A stretch of 64,000 nt of DNA from Antilocapra americana (lineage: Eukaryota; Chordata; Mammalia; Artiodactyla; Antilocapridae): positions 58,262,518 through 58,326,517 of the forward strand of contig ML662442.1 of assembly GCA_007570785.1 (NCBI GenBank), in the 5' to 3' direction. Positions 46,965-58,647 of this stretch are shown here, piece after piece. The translations under genes were made by a program, and so were the position numbers. The notes under the pieces were generated by a model, which saw only the letters and a program-made list of their open reading frames with translations, made no database searches and was not told where the DNA came from. Position 1 is the stretch's first letter. Each line of letters begins with the position of its first letter.

Positions 46965-48949
46965 TGTTGTTGTTCAGTCGCTCAGGCAAGTCTGATTCTG
47001 TGAGCCCATGGACTGCAGCACACCAGGCTTCCTGGTCCTTCGCTGTCTCCTGAAGTTTGCTCAATCTCATATTGAGTCCATGATGCCATCCAACCATCTC
47101 ATTCTCTGTCATCCCTTTCTCCTCTTGCCCTCAATCTTTCCCAGCATCAGGGTCTCTTCTCATCAGGTGGTCAAAGTACTGGAGCTTCAGTTTCAATATC
47201 AGTCCTTCCAATGAATATTCAGGGTTGACTTCCTTTAGGATTAATTATTTCAGTCACTCAGTTGTGTCCGACTATTTGCAACCCCATGGACTGCAGCACG
47301 CCAGGCATCCCTGTCCATCACCAACTCCCAGAGTTTACTCAAATTCATGTCCATTGAGTTGGTGGTACCATCCAACCATCTCATCCTCTGTTGTCCCTTT
47401 CTCCTCCTGCCCTCAATCTTCCCCAGCATCAGGGTCCTTTCCCATGAGTCAGCTCTTCGCATGAGGTGGCCAAAGTATTGGAGTTTCAGCTTCAGCATCA
47501 GCCCTTCCAATGAATATTCAGGACTGATTTCCTTTAGGATGGACTGGTTGGATCTCCTTGCAGTCCAAGGGACTCTCAAGAGTCTTCTCCAACACCACAG
47601 TTCAAAAGCATTGATTCTTCAGCACTCAGCTTTCTTTATAGTCGAACTGTCACATCCATACATGACTACTGGAAAAACCATAGCTTTGACTAAGATGGAC
47701 CTTTGTCGGCAAAGTAATGTCTCTGCTTTTTAATATGCTGTTTAGATTGGTCATAACTTTTCTTCCAAGGAGCAAGGGTCTTTTAATTTCCTGGCTGCAA
47801 TCACCATCTGCAGTGATTTTGGAGCCCCCCCCCAATAAAGTCTCTCACTGTTTCCATTGTTTCCCCATCTATTTGCCATGAAGTGATGGGACCAGATGCC
47901 ATGATCTTAGTTTTCTGACTATTGAGTCTTAAGCCAACTTTTTCAGTCTCCTCTTTCACTTTCATCAAGAGGTTCTCTTCTTTAGCTCTTCTTCGCTTTC
48001 TTCAATAAGGGTGGTGTCATCTGCATATCTGAGGTTATAGATATTTCTCTCTGCAATCTTGATTCCAGCTTGTGCTTCATCCAGCATGGTATTTTGCATG
48101 ATGTACTTTGCATACAAGTTAAATAAGCAGGGTGACAATATACAGCTTTGATGTACTCCTTTCAATGAGTGTGTTGTTCCATGTCCAGTTCTAACTTTAC
48201 TCCTTGACCTGCATACAGATTTCTCAGGAGGCAGGTCAGATAATCTGGTATTTCCATCTCTTGAAGAATTTTCTGCAGTTTGTTGTGATCCACACAGTCA
48301 AAGGCTTTGGCGTAGTCAATTAAGCAAAAGTAGATATTTCTCTGGAACTCGCTTGCTTTTTTGATGACCCAGTGGATGTTAACAATTTAATCTATGGTTC
48401 CTCTGCTTTTTCTAAATTTAGCTTGAACATCTGAAAGTTCACAGTTCTTGGAGAATTTTGAGCATTACTTTACTAGCATATGAGATGAGTGCAATTGTGT
48501 GGTAGTTTGAGCTTTCTTTAACATTGCCTTTTTTGGGGGTTGGAATGAAAACTGACCTTTTCCAGTCCTGTGGCCATTGCTGAGTTTTCCAAATTTGCTG
48601 GCATACTGAGTGCAGCACTTTCACAGCACCATCTTTTAGGATTTGAAATAGCTCAACTGGAATTCCATCACCTCCACTAGCTTTGTTCATAGTGATGCTT
48701 CCTAAGGCCCACTTGACTTCACATTCCAGGATGTCTGGCTCTAAGTGAGTGATCATACCATCGTGATTATTTGGGTCACGAAAATCTTTTTTGTATAGTT
48801 CTTCTGTGTATTCTTGCCACCTCTTCTTAATATCTTCTGTTTCTGTAGGATTGACTGGTTTGATCTCCTTGCAGTCCAAAAGACTTTCAAAAGTCTTCTC
48901 CAGCACCACTGTTTAAAAGCATCAGTTCTTCAGTACTCAGCCTTCTTTA
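46965..48949 (-). mobile_element. Outer BovB, itself split by another BovB
   Basis: 3' part 46965-47242 and continuation 48846-48949 (GACTGGTTTGATCTCCTTGC), in register with the intact order seen at 7141-7250. Inserted in the MaLR LTR with a degenerate TAGGTTT/TAGTTT duplication. Confidence 0.88.
47243..48845 (-). mobile_element. Inner BovB LINE, 5'-truncated
   Basis: 1.6-kb BovB with its 3' end at left. The minus strand encodes pieces of the reverse transcriptase: TEDIKKRWQEYTEELYKKDF, ITMNKASGGDGIPVELFQIL, and the active-site segment NLRYADDTTLIEES near 48030. Flanked by a 7-bp TSD, TAGGATT (47236-47242, 48846-48852). Stops and frameshifts throughout. Confidence 0.92.
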
Positions 48950-49215
48950 TAGTTTAGATGAGGTCCTCAGTATGAGACCCTCAAGAAGGGGTTAGTGACC
49001 TTTAGGAAGAGATGCCAGAGTTTGCTCTCTCTTTCTTTCCATCATGTTGGGATATAGCAAGAAGGTGACCATCTGCAAGTCAGTAGTGGAATCCTCACCA
49101 GGATCTGAGCATGTTAGCACCTTGATCTCAGACTTCCAGCCTCAGAACTGAGAAAATAAATTTCTGCTGTGTAGGCCCCACAGTCTATGGTATTTGTTCA
49201 TGGCAGGCTCATGAG

Positions 49216-49741
49216 GACATTTTCTGAATGTCCTCAAGTCGAATATTGACTTTTAGTCTACAGGAATGTATTATGATGAACACAAACTGCAGCTTCTTAC
49301 CTCTTATGCGTCATGATGTCAGGGCTAGAGCTGGGTCTGATCATAAAATGCCAGTGACAAAGAGACGCCAACTGTTACTTACTTGAGAGAGTATTGCTGA
49401 GAGAACAGAACTATTCACAAATGACAGAGAAGCCCTTAATGTTATCTCAGGGGTTAAGGGTCTGGGCCATGCTTTTATAGTTTGTACAGATCACCAACTT
49501 GCTCTGCAAGTCTTGTGGAAAAATCATCTTGTATCCCTAATTACTGTCACACATAGAGAAATAGAGACTTTTTTACTTGGTGTTTAGGTGAATAAGTATA
49601 AACTTCAACAAGCAGAATCTGATGCTTAAGATTGGAACCATCTACCAAAGCAAAGACCAGAATCTGCAGCATTGGCCTCTTCAAAAGTGTGATGGAGAGA
49701 AACTTCTGGATGATCAGACTGAACAATTAAATTAATTCCAG
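49216..49741. other. Intergenic stretch, nothing assigned
   Basis: No repeat or gene recognised. Confidence 0.45.
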
Positions 49742-49868
49742 GTTTTTTTCCTCCCCACCCCTCACCCTGACCATGTGGTGTGACTTGAGAGATCTTAGGT
49801 CCCCAACCAGGGATTGAACCCAGGCCCTACCAGTGAAAGCACCCAGCCCTAACCATTGGAAGGCCAGG
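49742..49868 (-). mobile_element. CHR-type SINE
   Basis: CCCCAACCAGGGATTGAACC ... CCCTAACCATTGGAAGGCCA in reverse. Confidence 0.78.
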
Positions 49869-50035
49869 AAACTCTCAGTCAACAATTTAAACTGAGTGTG
49901 AGGGAATGTGCAGGAGAGAAACTGCTTGAGTTATTATTAAACTATTTATTAGCTGGAAACACAAATTATCATTGTCATCTTTTGGGAAAAGGCACATTAT
50001 TCCTTAAATTATTGCGACTATGGTACATATATGGG

Positions 50036-50255
50036 GGCTTCCCAGGTGGCTCTAGTGATGAAGTATCTGCCTGCAATGCAGGAGATGCAAGAGACGCAGT
50101 TTCAATCCCTTGATGGGGAAGATCCCCTGGAGAAGAAAATGGCAACCCACTCTAGTACTCTTGCCTGGGACACCCCATGGACAGAGGAGCCTTGCAGGCT
50201 ACATTATGGTCCACAGGGCCGCAAAGAGTCGGACACGACTGAGGATGCATGCACA
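50036..50255 (+). mobile_element. Bov-tA SINE
   Basis: GGCTTCCCAGGTGGCTCTAG head through CGCAAAGAGTCGGACACGAC; a small AGATGCA/AGACGCA duplication in the head. Confidence 0.92.
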
Positions 50256-50407
50256 AACGTGCACATGGTGCCTGTATAGGGTGCTGGGTTGTCCGCATGG
50301 AAAGTAATGGATAGAAATCATGTTCAAAGATTGTAAAGCCAGCAGTCCTTCCCTAAACGCAAGTTCTCTTTATATGAAATTGCAGTATACTTAATTTTAT
50401 TTTTGTA

Positions 50408-50668
50408 TGCATTTTTTTAAAATTTTCTTTACTTTATTGTGTTGGTTTTGCCATACATTGACATGAATCCGCCATGGGCATACATATGCTCCCCCTCCAG
50501 AACCCCCCTCCCTCCTCCCTCCCGATTCCCTCCCCCTGGGACATCCCGGTGCACCAGCCCCGAGGATCAGCCCTGGGCTGGCGATTGATTTCACATATAA
50601 TAATTAACATGTTTCAATGCCATTCTCCCATATCATCCCACCCTTGCCCTCTTCCACAGAGTCCATGA
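50408..50668 (-). mobile_element. Ruminant L1 3'UTR fragment
   Basis: T-rich tail, TTGTGTTGGTTTTGCCATAC, C-rich block, GGCTGGCGATTGATTTCAC; reverse. TGCATTTT on both sides may be a short TSD. Confidence 0.9.
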
Positions 50669-52363
50669 GTCTGTTCTATACATCTGCATTTTAGTAATCA
50701 TGAAAAGTTTATTTCCAATATAGGTGAATGATTATTTTTGGAGTAATTTAGGAGAGGAGAGGACTGGAAATAGAAAAGAAGAAAATGACAACAGCATTGA
50801 TGGCAGATGATGAGAACAGGGTTCTAGAAATTTTGAACTAGAGGAGCAAGTGTGAAAAAGATACAAATATTGAAATCAGCCTGTTATGTCTTCTAGAATA
50901 AAGGACACTGAGATGCCCCTAAAGGGGTGACTCAGGAACCCACTTCAGTCCAATTCTGGGGGCACCACTGAAAGTCTTGGGTAATAAAAGAAGTACAGCT
51001 TTAACATCTGGGTGAAGAAGCAGACACACATGTGATAATACACAACTTAGGATGTGTATTATCTCCAGAAAAGTCAAACAAGCTTAGCAGAATTTCCTTG
51101 AGACTGTAAGTGAAGGAGATTCTAAGAAGTTGCTAGTAAACAGGAAATGGTACATGGAAATTAATGGTATAGTGCTCATTATTACTCATTTACAATGTTT
51201 CTACACCCAGCTTCAACCCTGGTCAAATGCATGGTGGAAGGAAGACTGTATATGACAGGTGTTTTTACATCTGTTCAAGTTCACAAACCCACATCTGAAA
51301 TCCTTGGACATAGAACTGTTTCAGAATTCAGAGATTTTTTGAAGTATTAATTTTAGAAAAATTATATCTATCTATCTATGTATGTATATACATACACATG
51401 TTTTGCTGAGAAATCCTAAAGTGCTTGATTACTCTATTATAAGCTATTTTCCCAAACTCCACCAGAGGCCAGATAGATATAAAAATAATATAATAATTAC
51501 ATATAATATATATTCTTTATATACATATTATAATTATTTATATACATAGATAGAAAGTTTAGGAAAGCAACTCATAATCAAGTAATCTAGCACCCTATAT
51601 TTCTCAGGAAGAGATAAATATTCAAACAAAGTAGAATAAAGCTTGTAAATGATCTCCTCAGTTTGGGCCAGGATTTACTGCCAAATGAGTCTGAGCTGGG
51701 TCGGGTTTTACTGCCAACAGGGTAATGAATAAGATTTCAGTTTTAAGAGATTTTTAGATTTTGGAGGTAGGGCTGTGGGATTATAAAATTATATTACTTT
51801 TTTAAAAACGTAAGACTTAGTTTTGGCCAAGAAGTGTGGAGTTGTGCCAAATAACACTTTTTCCATGATAGTTGAGGTCATAGAATCTGGGGTAGACAAA
51901 ACATAAAGTGTAGTTGGGTTCCTAGGCCATCTCCCAGGGAAGTTGCATGGGAAGGGTTTTCTCATAGTGACCAGGCACACACAGAGCCATTGGCACAATC
52001 TTGTCTTGTGACTCTGGTCAATGGGACTTGTTCAACTTTTCCACCATTTTTATCAAACTTCCTTGTCCTTGATGAGGTTGCAGGAATCCAGTCTGCAATT
52101 ATTTTAGCATGCACCTATAACAAAGCAACAGAAACCTAAGCACCAGCACCACGGTAAGCCCAGACATACAAAGCATGTCCAGAAAATAGAAAACTGAACA
52201 AAACAGAAAAGGAAAATAGGAAATGCAGGGAATGTGAGGAGAAGTAGGTAAGAGTCTCCCAGAGTAACTTCATGCTGGATCCGAACAGAAAAAAAGCTGA
52301 AAAAGCAGTATGGGACCAGGCAGGGACCGAAAGGCTTGTGCTAACATGTCTGCATTATTGATT
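50669..52363. other. Intergenic stretch, nothing assigned
   Basis: AT-rich; a (TATC)n/(TATG)n patch at 51366-51395 and TA-rich DNA at 51475-51545. No gene signal. Confidence 0.45.
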
Positions 52364-52580
52364 TGTCCCCAGTGGCTCAGTGGTAAAGAATCAACCTGCA
52401 ATGCAGAAGCTGTAGGAGACATGAGTTCAGTCCCTAGCTTGGGAAGATCCCCTGGAGGAGGGCATGGCAACCCACTTCAGCATTCTTGCCTGGAGAATCC
52501 CATGGACAGAGGAACCTGGCCATCTATAGTCCAAGCGGTCACAAAGAGTGGGACACAACTCAAGTGACTTAGCATGCATG
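52364..52580 (+). mobile_element. Bov-tA SINE
   Basis: CAGTGGCTCAGTGGTAAAGA head, GAGTTCAGTCCC B box, BovA body to CACAACTCAAGTGACTTAGC. Confidence 0.92.
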
Positions 52581-52599
52581 CCAAGTGCAGGGAGAATAA

Positions 52600-52965
52600 T
52601 ATTAATAGCTAATATGGATAGACTAGTCTTTAGGTGCCTGGCATTGTCTGTTTTACGTGAACTAGGTTAATTACTTGTCACAGCAATCTCATAAAGAAGG
52701 TACTCTTATTACCCACATTGTATGGATGAAGAGACTAAGGCATTTCTAAACATTTTAGAAATGCATGGGAAAACAGCTGTAATTCATATGATTGTTACTT
52801 CTATGCCAAGTACAAGGGTAATAATGATAAAAATAATAATAGTTAATGTGTATTATTGATTTTTTGTGACTCATGGTCTGTGGCATTTTTATGTTAGTTT
52901 ATTTACTGTTCACAGCAGTACTACGATGTTACTCTTACTACTCACATTTTACATACATCTATGGA
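52600..52965 (-). mobile_element. Two MIR relics in series
   Basis: Both 52600-52760 (GGTACTCTTATTACCCACAT, GATGAAGAGACTAAGGCA) and 52835-52965 (ATTTACTGTTCACAGCAGTA) show reverse MIR structure. Confidence 0.6.
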
Positions 52966-52967
52966 TA

Positions 52968-53180
52968 ATTCCCTGGCAGCTCAGAGGGTAAAGAATCTGC
53001 CTGCAATGCAGGAGACCTAGACTTGATCCCTGGGTCAGGAAGACTCCTGGAGAAGGGAATGGAAACCCACATCAGTATTCTTGCTTGGAGAATTCCATGG
53101 ACAGAGGAGCCTCACAGGCTACAGTCCATGGGTCTCAAAGAGTTGGATATGACTGAGTGACCATCAGTTTCACTTTCATG
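52968..53180 (+). mobile_element. Bov-tA SINE
   Basis: AATTCCCTGGCAGCTCAGAG head through CAAAGAGTTGGATATGACTG. Confidence 0.9.
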
Positions 53181-53907
53181 GACAGCTATTACTTATCATT
53201 AGAAGAAGATGGAATTTTCAGCATCAATTCTATTCAATTTTCAAAAAAAATTTAAATGATGTAACCTGTGAGAAATCTTTATTCCTGTAAGTAATGGGAA
53301 TGGAAGAAGCTTTATTGTGGCAATATTACTCAATTTTTAAAACTTCTTTCAAGTTCTGTGCTAAAAATAGGGCAACTGACAGCTTGATTAGGTGCTCCTT
53401 CAATTTTGTTGAAAGCACAGAATTAGAAACCTCCTAAGTGGCAAAGTATTTGTTACTGTCTTTAGAATTCTCTCATTTCTGTGAATCTCCCAGAAGGGCT
53501 TCACTCAAAGTTGTCAAATGAGTATTCACTGTGCAGAGCCACAAGCCTTAGCTCTTCACACCAAACTGGCTGGGATTACAATGAAGGGGTCTCATAAAGT
53601 AGTCATCTCACTTTGGCACAGAGATGGCTATGGCAACATCTTTAGGCACAGCAAGATTCTTCTCAAGAAGCAATATTTGCTGAGGGTAAGAACACAGACA
53701 AATGAGCTCTCAGAGGTCAAATTTCTTTACCAGGACCACATATACAATCATTTCATTCTGGAAAGACTTTTGAGCAGCTACAATTAATCGTTGACCTTGT
53801 CCATAAAACTATTTCAGTAAAGGACTCAGAAAATATATACCTTTAAGAAATATGATATTCTGATGGAAATATTAAGCTAAACTGGTTGTAAGATATCAAT
53901 AAATGGA
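53181..53907. other. Intergenic stretch, nothing assigned
   Basis: The 89-codon plus-strand frame at 53518-53787 has no recognised similarity or exon boundaries. Confidence 0.4.
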
Positions 53908-54245
53908 TTTCAGTTCAGTTCAGTTTTGTCGCTCAGACATGTCCCACTCTTTGCAACCCCATAAATTGCAGCATGCCAGGCCTCCCTGTCCATCACCAAC
54001 TCCTGGAGTCTACCCAAACCCATGGCCATCAAGTCAGTGATGCCATTCAGCCACCTCATCCTCTGTCATCTCCTTATTCTCCTGCCCCCAATCCTTCCCA
54101 TCATTAGGGTCTTTTCCAGTGAGTCAATTCTTCACATGAGGTGGCCAAAGTATTGGAGTTTCAGCTTCAACATCAGCCCTTCCAATGAACACTCAGGACT
54201 GATCTCCTTAAGGATGGACTGGTTGGATCTCCTTGCAGTCCAACA
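53908..54245 (-). mobile_element. BovB 3' end (uninverted half of a twin-primed copy)
   Basis: Reverse BovB from the 3' terminus (TTCAGTTCAGTTCAG) to GGTTGGATCTCCTTGCAGTC. Confidence 0.9.
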
Positions 54246-54583
54246 TGGCAAATAGATGGAGAAACAGTGGAAACAGTGTCAGACTTTATTTTTGGGGGGC
54301 TCAAAAATCACAATCATGGTGATTGTAGCCATGAAATTAAAAGATGCTTACTCCTTGAAAGGAAAGTTGTGACCAACCTAGATAGCATATTTAAAAGCAG
54401 AGACATTACTTTACCAACAAAGTTCTGTCTAGTCAAGACTATGGTTTTTCCAGTGGTCATGTATGGATGTGAGAGTTGGACAGTGAAGAAAGTTGAGCAC
54501 CGAAGAATTGATGCTTTTGAACTGTGGTGTTGGAGAAGACTCTTGCAAGTCCCTTGGGCTGAAAGGAGATCCAAACAGTCCAT
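54246..54583 (+). mobile_element. BovB upstream segment, inverted (twin-primed half)
   Basis: Forward BovB from ATGGCAAATAGATGGAGAAA to GAAAGGAGATCCAAACAGTC, encoding TMVFPVVMYGCESWTVKK. It ends at the same element position where the reverse half stops, as expected of 5' inversion. Confidence 0.9.
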
Positions 54584-54811
54584 AGTGTTTTAAATTATGA
54601 ACTCATTTAAGGTTGGATGATATTGAGCAAAAATAAAGACTTTGATTCAAGAATACTTGGTCTCTAGCTTTTTGGGGGGAAGTCATGTGATAGAAAGTTT
54701 GATTCTATCTTAAAGCCAATCTTGGAACATTTGAATAGACATGTAATCTGTGTATAAGAAAATGTTTATCTCTGTTTGTAGTGGGGCCATGTACCCAAAT
54801 CCGGGAAAAAG

Positions 54812-54999
54812 TGAAAGTGTTAGTCACTCAATTGTATCTAACTCTTTGTAGTTCACCAGGCTTCTGTGTCCATGGAATGCTACAGGCAAGAAGACTGGAG
54901 TGACTACCATTCCCTTCTCCAGCAGATCTTCTCAACCCAGGGATTGAACCCAAGTCTCCTGCATTGCAGGTGGGTTCTTTACCATCTTAGCTACCAAAA
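54812..54999 (-). mobile_element. Bov-tA SINE
   Basis: Reverse Bov-tA with an internal deletion around CTTTGTAGTTCACCAGGC. Confidence 0.9.
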
Positions 55000-55896
55000 A
55001 GTGCTATCAAATCACAAGGGTAAAAATAGAAAGCAGGGAGGGGCATTGCAGAGGCCTATTTTGTCTCAATGGAAATTGTTAGTGGGCACGTCAAGAAACC
55101 ACTCTTTTTTTTTTCATACTCTTCTTAAGCTAGTTCAAATAGATACAGATTATAAATGAGCAAAAAAGGCATAACCATATGATTTTAAAAGGATTTCTAT
55201 TTGAGTTCTTGCAGCTTGACCAATAATTTATGCTGTTTTTTAAAAAAAAGAAATAAAGCAATTATCCTTCAATGAAAAAAAAGACAAGAAAGATGAATAA
55301 AAGACAAAAAGTTATTATGTTATTGTGGGAGAAATAGTAATGCTCACCAAATGTTCCATTTGTCAGCCTCCATTTCTCAACCTCTTTATGGTTTGTGAGC
55401 CTATGTGACGAGCTTTGGCCAATGAAATGGGAGCCAAAGAGATCTTCAGAGTGAAGGAATAAGCAGCCTATGTGTAATTTTCAGCCTCTCTTTTTTTCTA
55501 ATTGAGGAAGTTATGTGTTCCATGTGGAGCGCCTACAGTTTGGTAGGGTCTTGGTCAGCCTGGGTCCTTGAACGGAGCAGAGATACTTGCTAACCTGTGA
55601 TGGACATGTAGGATAAGCAAGAAATACATCTCCATTACATTAAGTAAGCAAGCAAGAATTCAAGATTAATTTGTTGCCACAATATAACCCAGTATGTCTG
55701 AATGATTCCATTTTTGTAATAGATTTCTCCACAAGATGAGCATTTAATAATGTTAATAGGTAAATGGTTTTCTCTGAAGAATGCCTTTTCTTCACAATGA
55801 ACATGAGTTTGAGAAATCCAGCATTAGTTTCAAAAACACAGAACTGACACACATATTAGATGAAAGATGTAGTAAATCAGTAGGTTAAAGAACTGT
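55000..55896. other. Intergenic stretch, nothing assigned
   Basis: AT-rich. The 70-codon minus-strand frame at 55640-55852 is not recognised. Confidence 0.45.
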
Positions 55897-56019
55897 TCTT
55901 TGGGAATCATACATATATATGTATGGCTGAGTCCTTTCACTGTGCACCTGAAACTATCACAACATTGTTAATCGGCTATACCCCAATACAAAATAAAAAG
56001 TTCCGAAGGAAAAAAAAAA
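55897..56019 (+). mobile_element. L1 3' terminal fragment with TSD
   Basis: GCACCTGAAACTATCACAAC ... CCCCAATACAAAATAAAAAG then an A tail. AACTGTTCTTTG occurs on both sides (about 55890-55901 and 56019-56030). Confidence 0.85.
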
Positions 56020-56128
56020 CTGTTCTTTGAAATTTGATTTTAAATTTTTTGTTGGGATCTAAACTGACAGACTTATATATGTAGAGTTAATGAAGGCAAA
56101 CCATTTGGATGCATTCAAAACAGTACTT

Positions 56129-56337
56129 ATTGTTGTTTAGTTGCTAAGTCATGTCTGACTCTTTTGCAACCCCATGGACTATAGCCTGCAAGGCTCCTCT
56201 GTCCATGGGATTTCCCAGGCAATACTGGAGTGGGTTGCCATTTCCTTCTCCAGAGGATCTTACCAACCCAGTGATTGGAACCTATGTCTCCTGCACTGGC
56301 AGGTGGATTCTTTACCACTGAGCTGCCTGGGAAGCCC
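56129..56337 (-). mobile_element. Bov-tA SINE with perfect TSD
   Basis: Complete reverse Bov-tA. TSD AAAACAGTACTT is exact at 56117-56128 and 56338-56349. Confidence 0.95.
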
Positions 56338-56382
56338 AAAACAGTACTTTAAGGCTTAACAATTCCAAAATTAGAAAATTAT

Positions 56383-56833
56383 ATACACAATGGAATATTA
56401 CTCAGCATTAAAAAAAATTCATTTGAAGCAATTCTACTCAGATGGACGAAACTGGAGCCCATTATCCAGAGTGAAGTAAGCCAGAAGGAAAAACAACAAT
56501 ACAGTATATTAACGCATATATATGGAATTTAGAAAGACGGTAACGAGAACCCAACATGCGAGACAACAAAAGGAACACAGATGTATAGAATAGACTCGTG
56601 GACTTTGTGGATGAGGGTAAGGGTGGGGTGATATGGGAGAAGGGCATTGAAACAAGTTAATTATCATATGTCTAATCAATCGCCAGCCCAGGATTGATGC
56701 TCAGGGCTGGTGCAGCGAGATTTCCCGGGGGGGAGGGAGGAGGGAGGGGGGTTCTGGAGGGGAAGCATATGTAAACCCATGGTGATATCATGACATTGTA
56801 TGGCAAAAACAATAAAAAATAAAAAAAACAACA
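56383..56833 (+). mobile_element. Young ruminant L1 3' end
   Basis: Last codons of ORF2, the full 3'UTR with a G-rich block (56727-56750) and an A-rich tail. TSD AGAAAATTAT (56373-56382, 56834-56843). Nearly identical to 58130-58570. Confidence 0.93.
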
Positions 56834-56929
56834 AGAAAATTATGCACTATTGTTTATTTAGGTTGAGCTTTTAAAGTCAATAAGCAATTAAAACAATACT
56901 GATATGCAGTCAGAGAGCATCCTGGGATG

Positions 56930-57110
56930 TGGAAAGTTTGGTCTGGGTTTGAATGTTGGCTCTACTGTTCCTAGTTTTCTAAGTGTCGTTTCACTTATTT
57001 GTAAAATAAGGATAAATGTTTTTATCTTTCAGAGTCACTGTGAGAAGTAATTATGGTAATCTGATGTATATTAACTATTTAGTCTGGATTCCGGCCCTCA
57101 GAAATCACTC
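56930..57110 (+). mobile_element. MIR SINE relic
   Basis: CTGGGTTTGAATGTTGGCTC, TCACTTATTTGTAAAATAAG and GTCACTGTGAGAAGTAATTA follow MIR order. Confidence 0.75.
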
Positions 57111-57820
57111 ATAACTGTGATTATAATGATGATGTGTTCATCAACCAAGATCTGAGAGTCTACAGTTTAATTCACAAATTCATACCTTGAGTAACTTGGC
57201 CTCAAAACCTGCCCTCATGATAAGATCTGATTTGCTGTTTAAACTTTGATCTTGATCAAACTCCTTTCTGGGACAGAGCCCAATTTGCTGAAAGGCAGCC
57301 CCGTGTCTGTGATCAGCAGTCCATGGAGAGCAGGCGAGGAGGACAGTCTCGCCTTTGAAGAAGCAGTGCTGATTTTTAGAAGTCACTGGATAGCAAGAAT
57401 CTACCCACAAAATCAGGAAGATTCCTGGTCTCTTTACCCTCTCCACAGCCTTAATTTTTATCATCCAATCCCAAGTGTAAATGGCTTCTTGGTAAACTAT
57501 GAAAAGGAATTTTAAAAAAGTAAAAATAATAACTTTAGCCCAAATATTCATTTTGAGAGAAAGCAGGGAGGAAATAGGATATCTTTTGTAACGATATCCA
57601 GGGTAGAAATACAGCCAAAGTTTTTTCCAAATTTATCTTACTTGCTACCTTTCAGCATACGCAGATTCTGTGTTTAAATACATTTAGAGAGAATTTTTCC
57701 TTTTAGATGAATATATTTCTGCCTTAAAGACTGGCTCACTGGAAAGCCCAAAACGAGGTTCCACAGAAAGTTGCCACCAATCCTCAATGGGTTATTTGGA
57801 ATAAATAAAAGAAGAACGTA
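57111..57820. other. Intergenic stretch, nothing assigned
   Basis: Opposing frames of 123 and 89 codons (57180-57551, 57246-57515) overlap each other; neither is recognised. Confidence 0.4.
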
Positions 57821-57835
57821 AAGAAGAAGGTATAT

Positions 57836-58632
57836 TACAAGCAATAAATGCTGGAGAGGATGTGGAGAAAAGGGAACCCTCTTACACTGTTGGTGGGAAT
57901 GCAAGCTAGTACAGCCACTATGGAAAACAGTGTGGAGGTTCCTTAAAAAGCTGCAAATAGACCTGCCATATGACCCAGCAATCCCACTGCTGGGCATATA
58001 CACCGAGGAAACCAGAATTGAAAGAGCCACGTGCACCCCAATGTTCATCGCTGCATTGTTTACAATAGCTAAGACATGGAAACAACCTAGATGCCCATCA
58101 ACTGATGAATGGATAAGAAAGCTGTGGTACATATACACAATGGAATATTACTCAGCATTAAAAAAAAATTCATTTGAAGCAATTCTACTCAGATGGACGA
58201 AACTGGAGCCCATTATCCAGAGTGAAATAAGCCAGAAGCAAAAACAACAATACAGTATATTAACACATATATATGGAATTTAGAAAGACAGTAATGAGAA
58301 CCCAACATGGGAGACAACAAAAGGAACGCAGATGTATAGAATAGACTTGTGGACTTTGTGGATGAGGGTAAGGGTGGGATGATATGGGAGAAGGGCATTG
58401 AAGCATGTTAATTGTCATGTGTCTAATCAATCGCCAGCCCAGGATTGATGTTCGGGACTGGTGCAGCGAGATTTCCCGGGGGGAAGGGAGGAGGGAGGGG
58501 GGACCCGGAGGGGAAGCATATGTAAACCCATGGTGATATCATGACAATGTATGGCAAAAACAATAATAAAAAATAAATAAATAAATAAATTTAAAAAAAA
58601 AAGTTAAATAAGTAAAAAAAAAAAAAAAAAAG
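57836..58632 (+). mobile_element. Young ruminant L1 3' portion with intact ORF2 C-terminus
   Basis: The ORF2 C-terminal frame is open to about 58283 (motifs [30 protein letters not shown]), then 3'UTR with a G-rich block (58478-58503) and a long A-rich tail. A perfect 15-bp TSD, AAGAAGAAGGTATAT, is at 57821-57835 and 58633-58647. 5'-truncated, so not mobile by itself. Confidence 0.95.
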
Positions 58633-58647
58633 AAGAAGAAGGTATAT

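Larger units (their letters stand above)
46852..49215 (+). mobile_element. MaLR (MST/MLT1-type) LTR split by BovB
   Basis: 5' part 46852-46964 (TGTCGTGGACTGAATTGTGT ... GGGAGGTAATTAGGTTT) and 3' part 48950-49215 (TTTAGATGAGGTCCTCAGTA ... CACAGTCTATGGTATTTGTT). Joined, they make one LTR relic broken at the AATTAGGTTT/AGATGAGG point. Confidence 0.8.

Noticed and set aside
57674..58138. 154-codon minus-strand frame
   Set aside because: It is antisense to L1 ORF2 and has no independent support.
57930..58283. 117-codon plus-strand frame as a host gene
   Set aside because: It is the C-terminus of L1 ORF2, followed by L1 3'UTR and a TSD.
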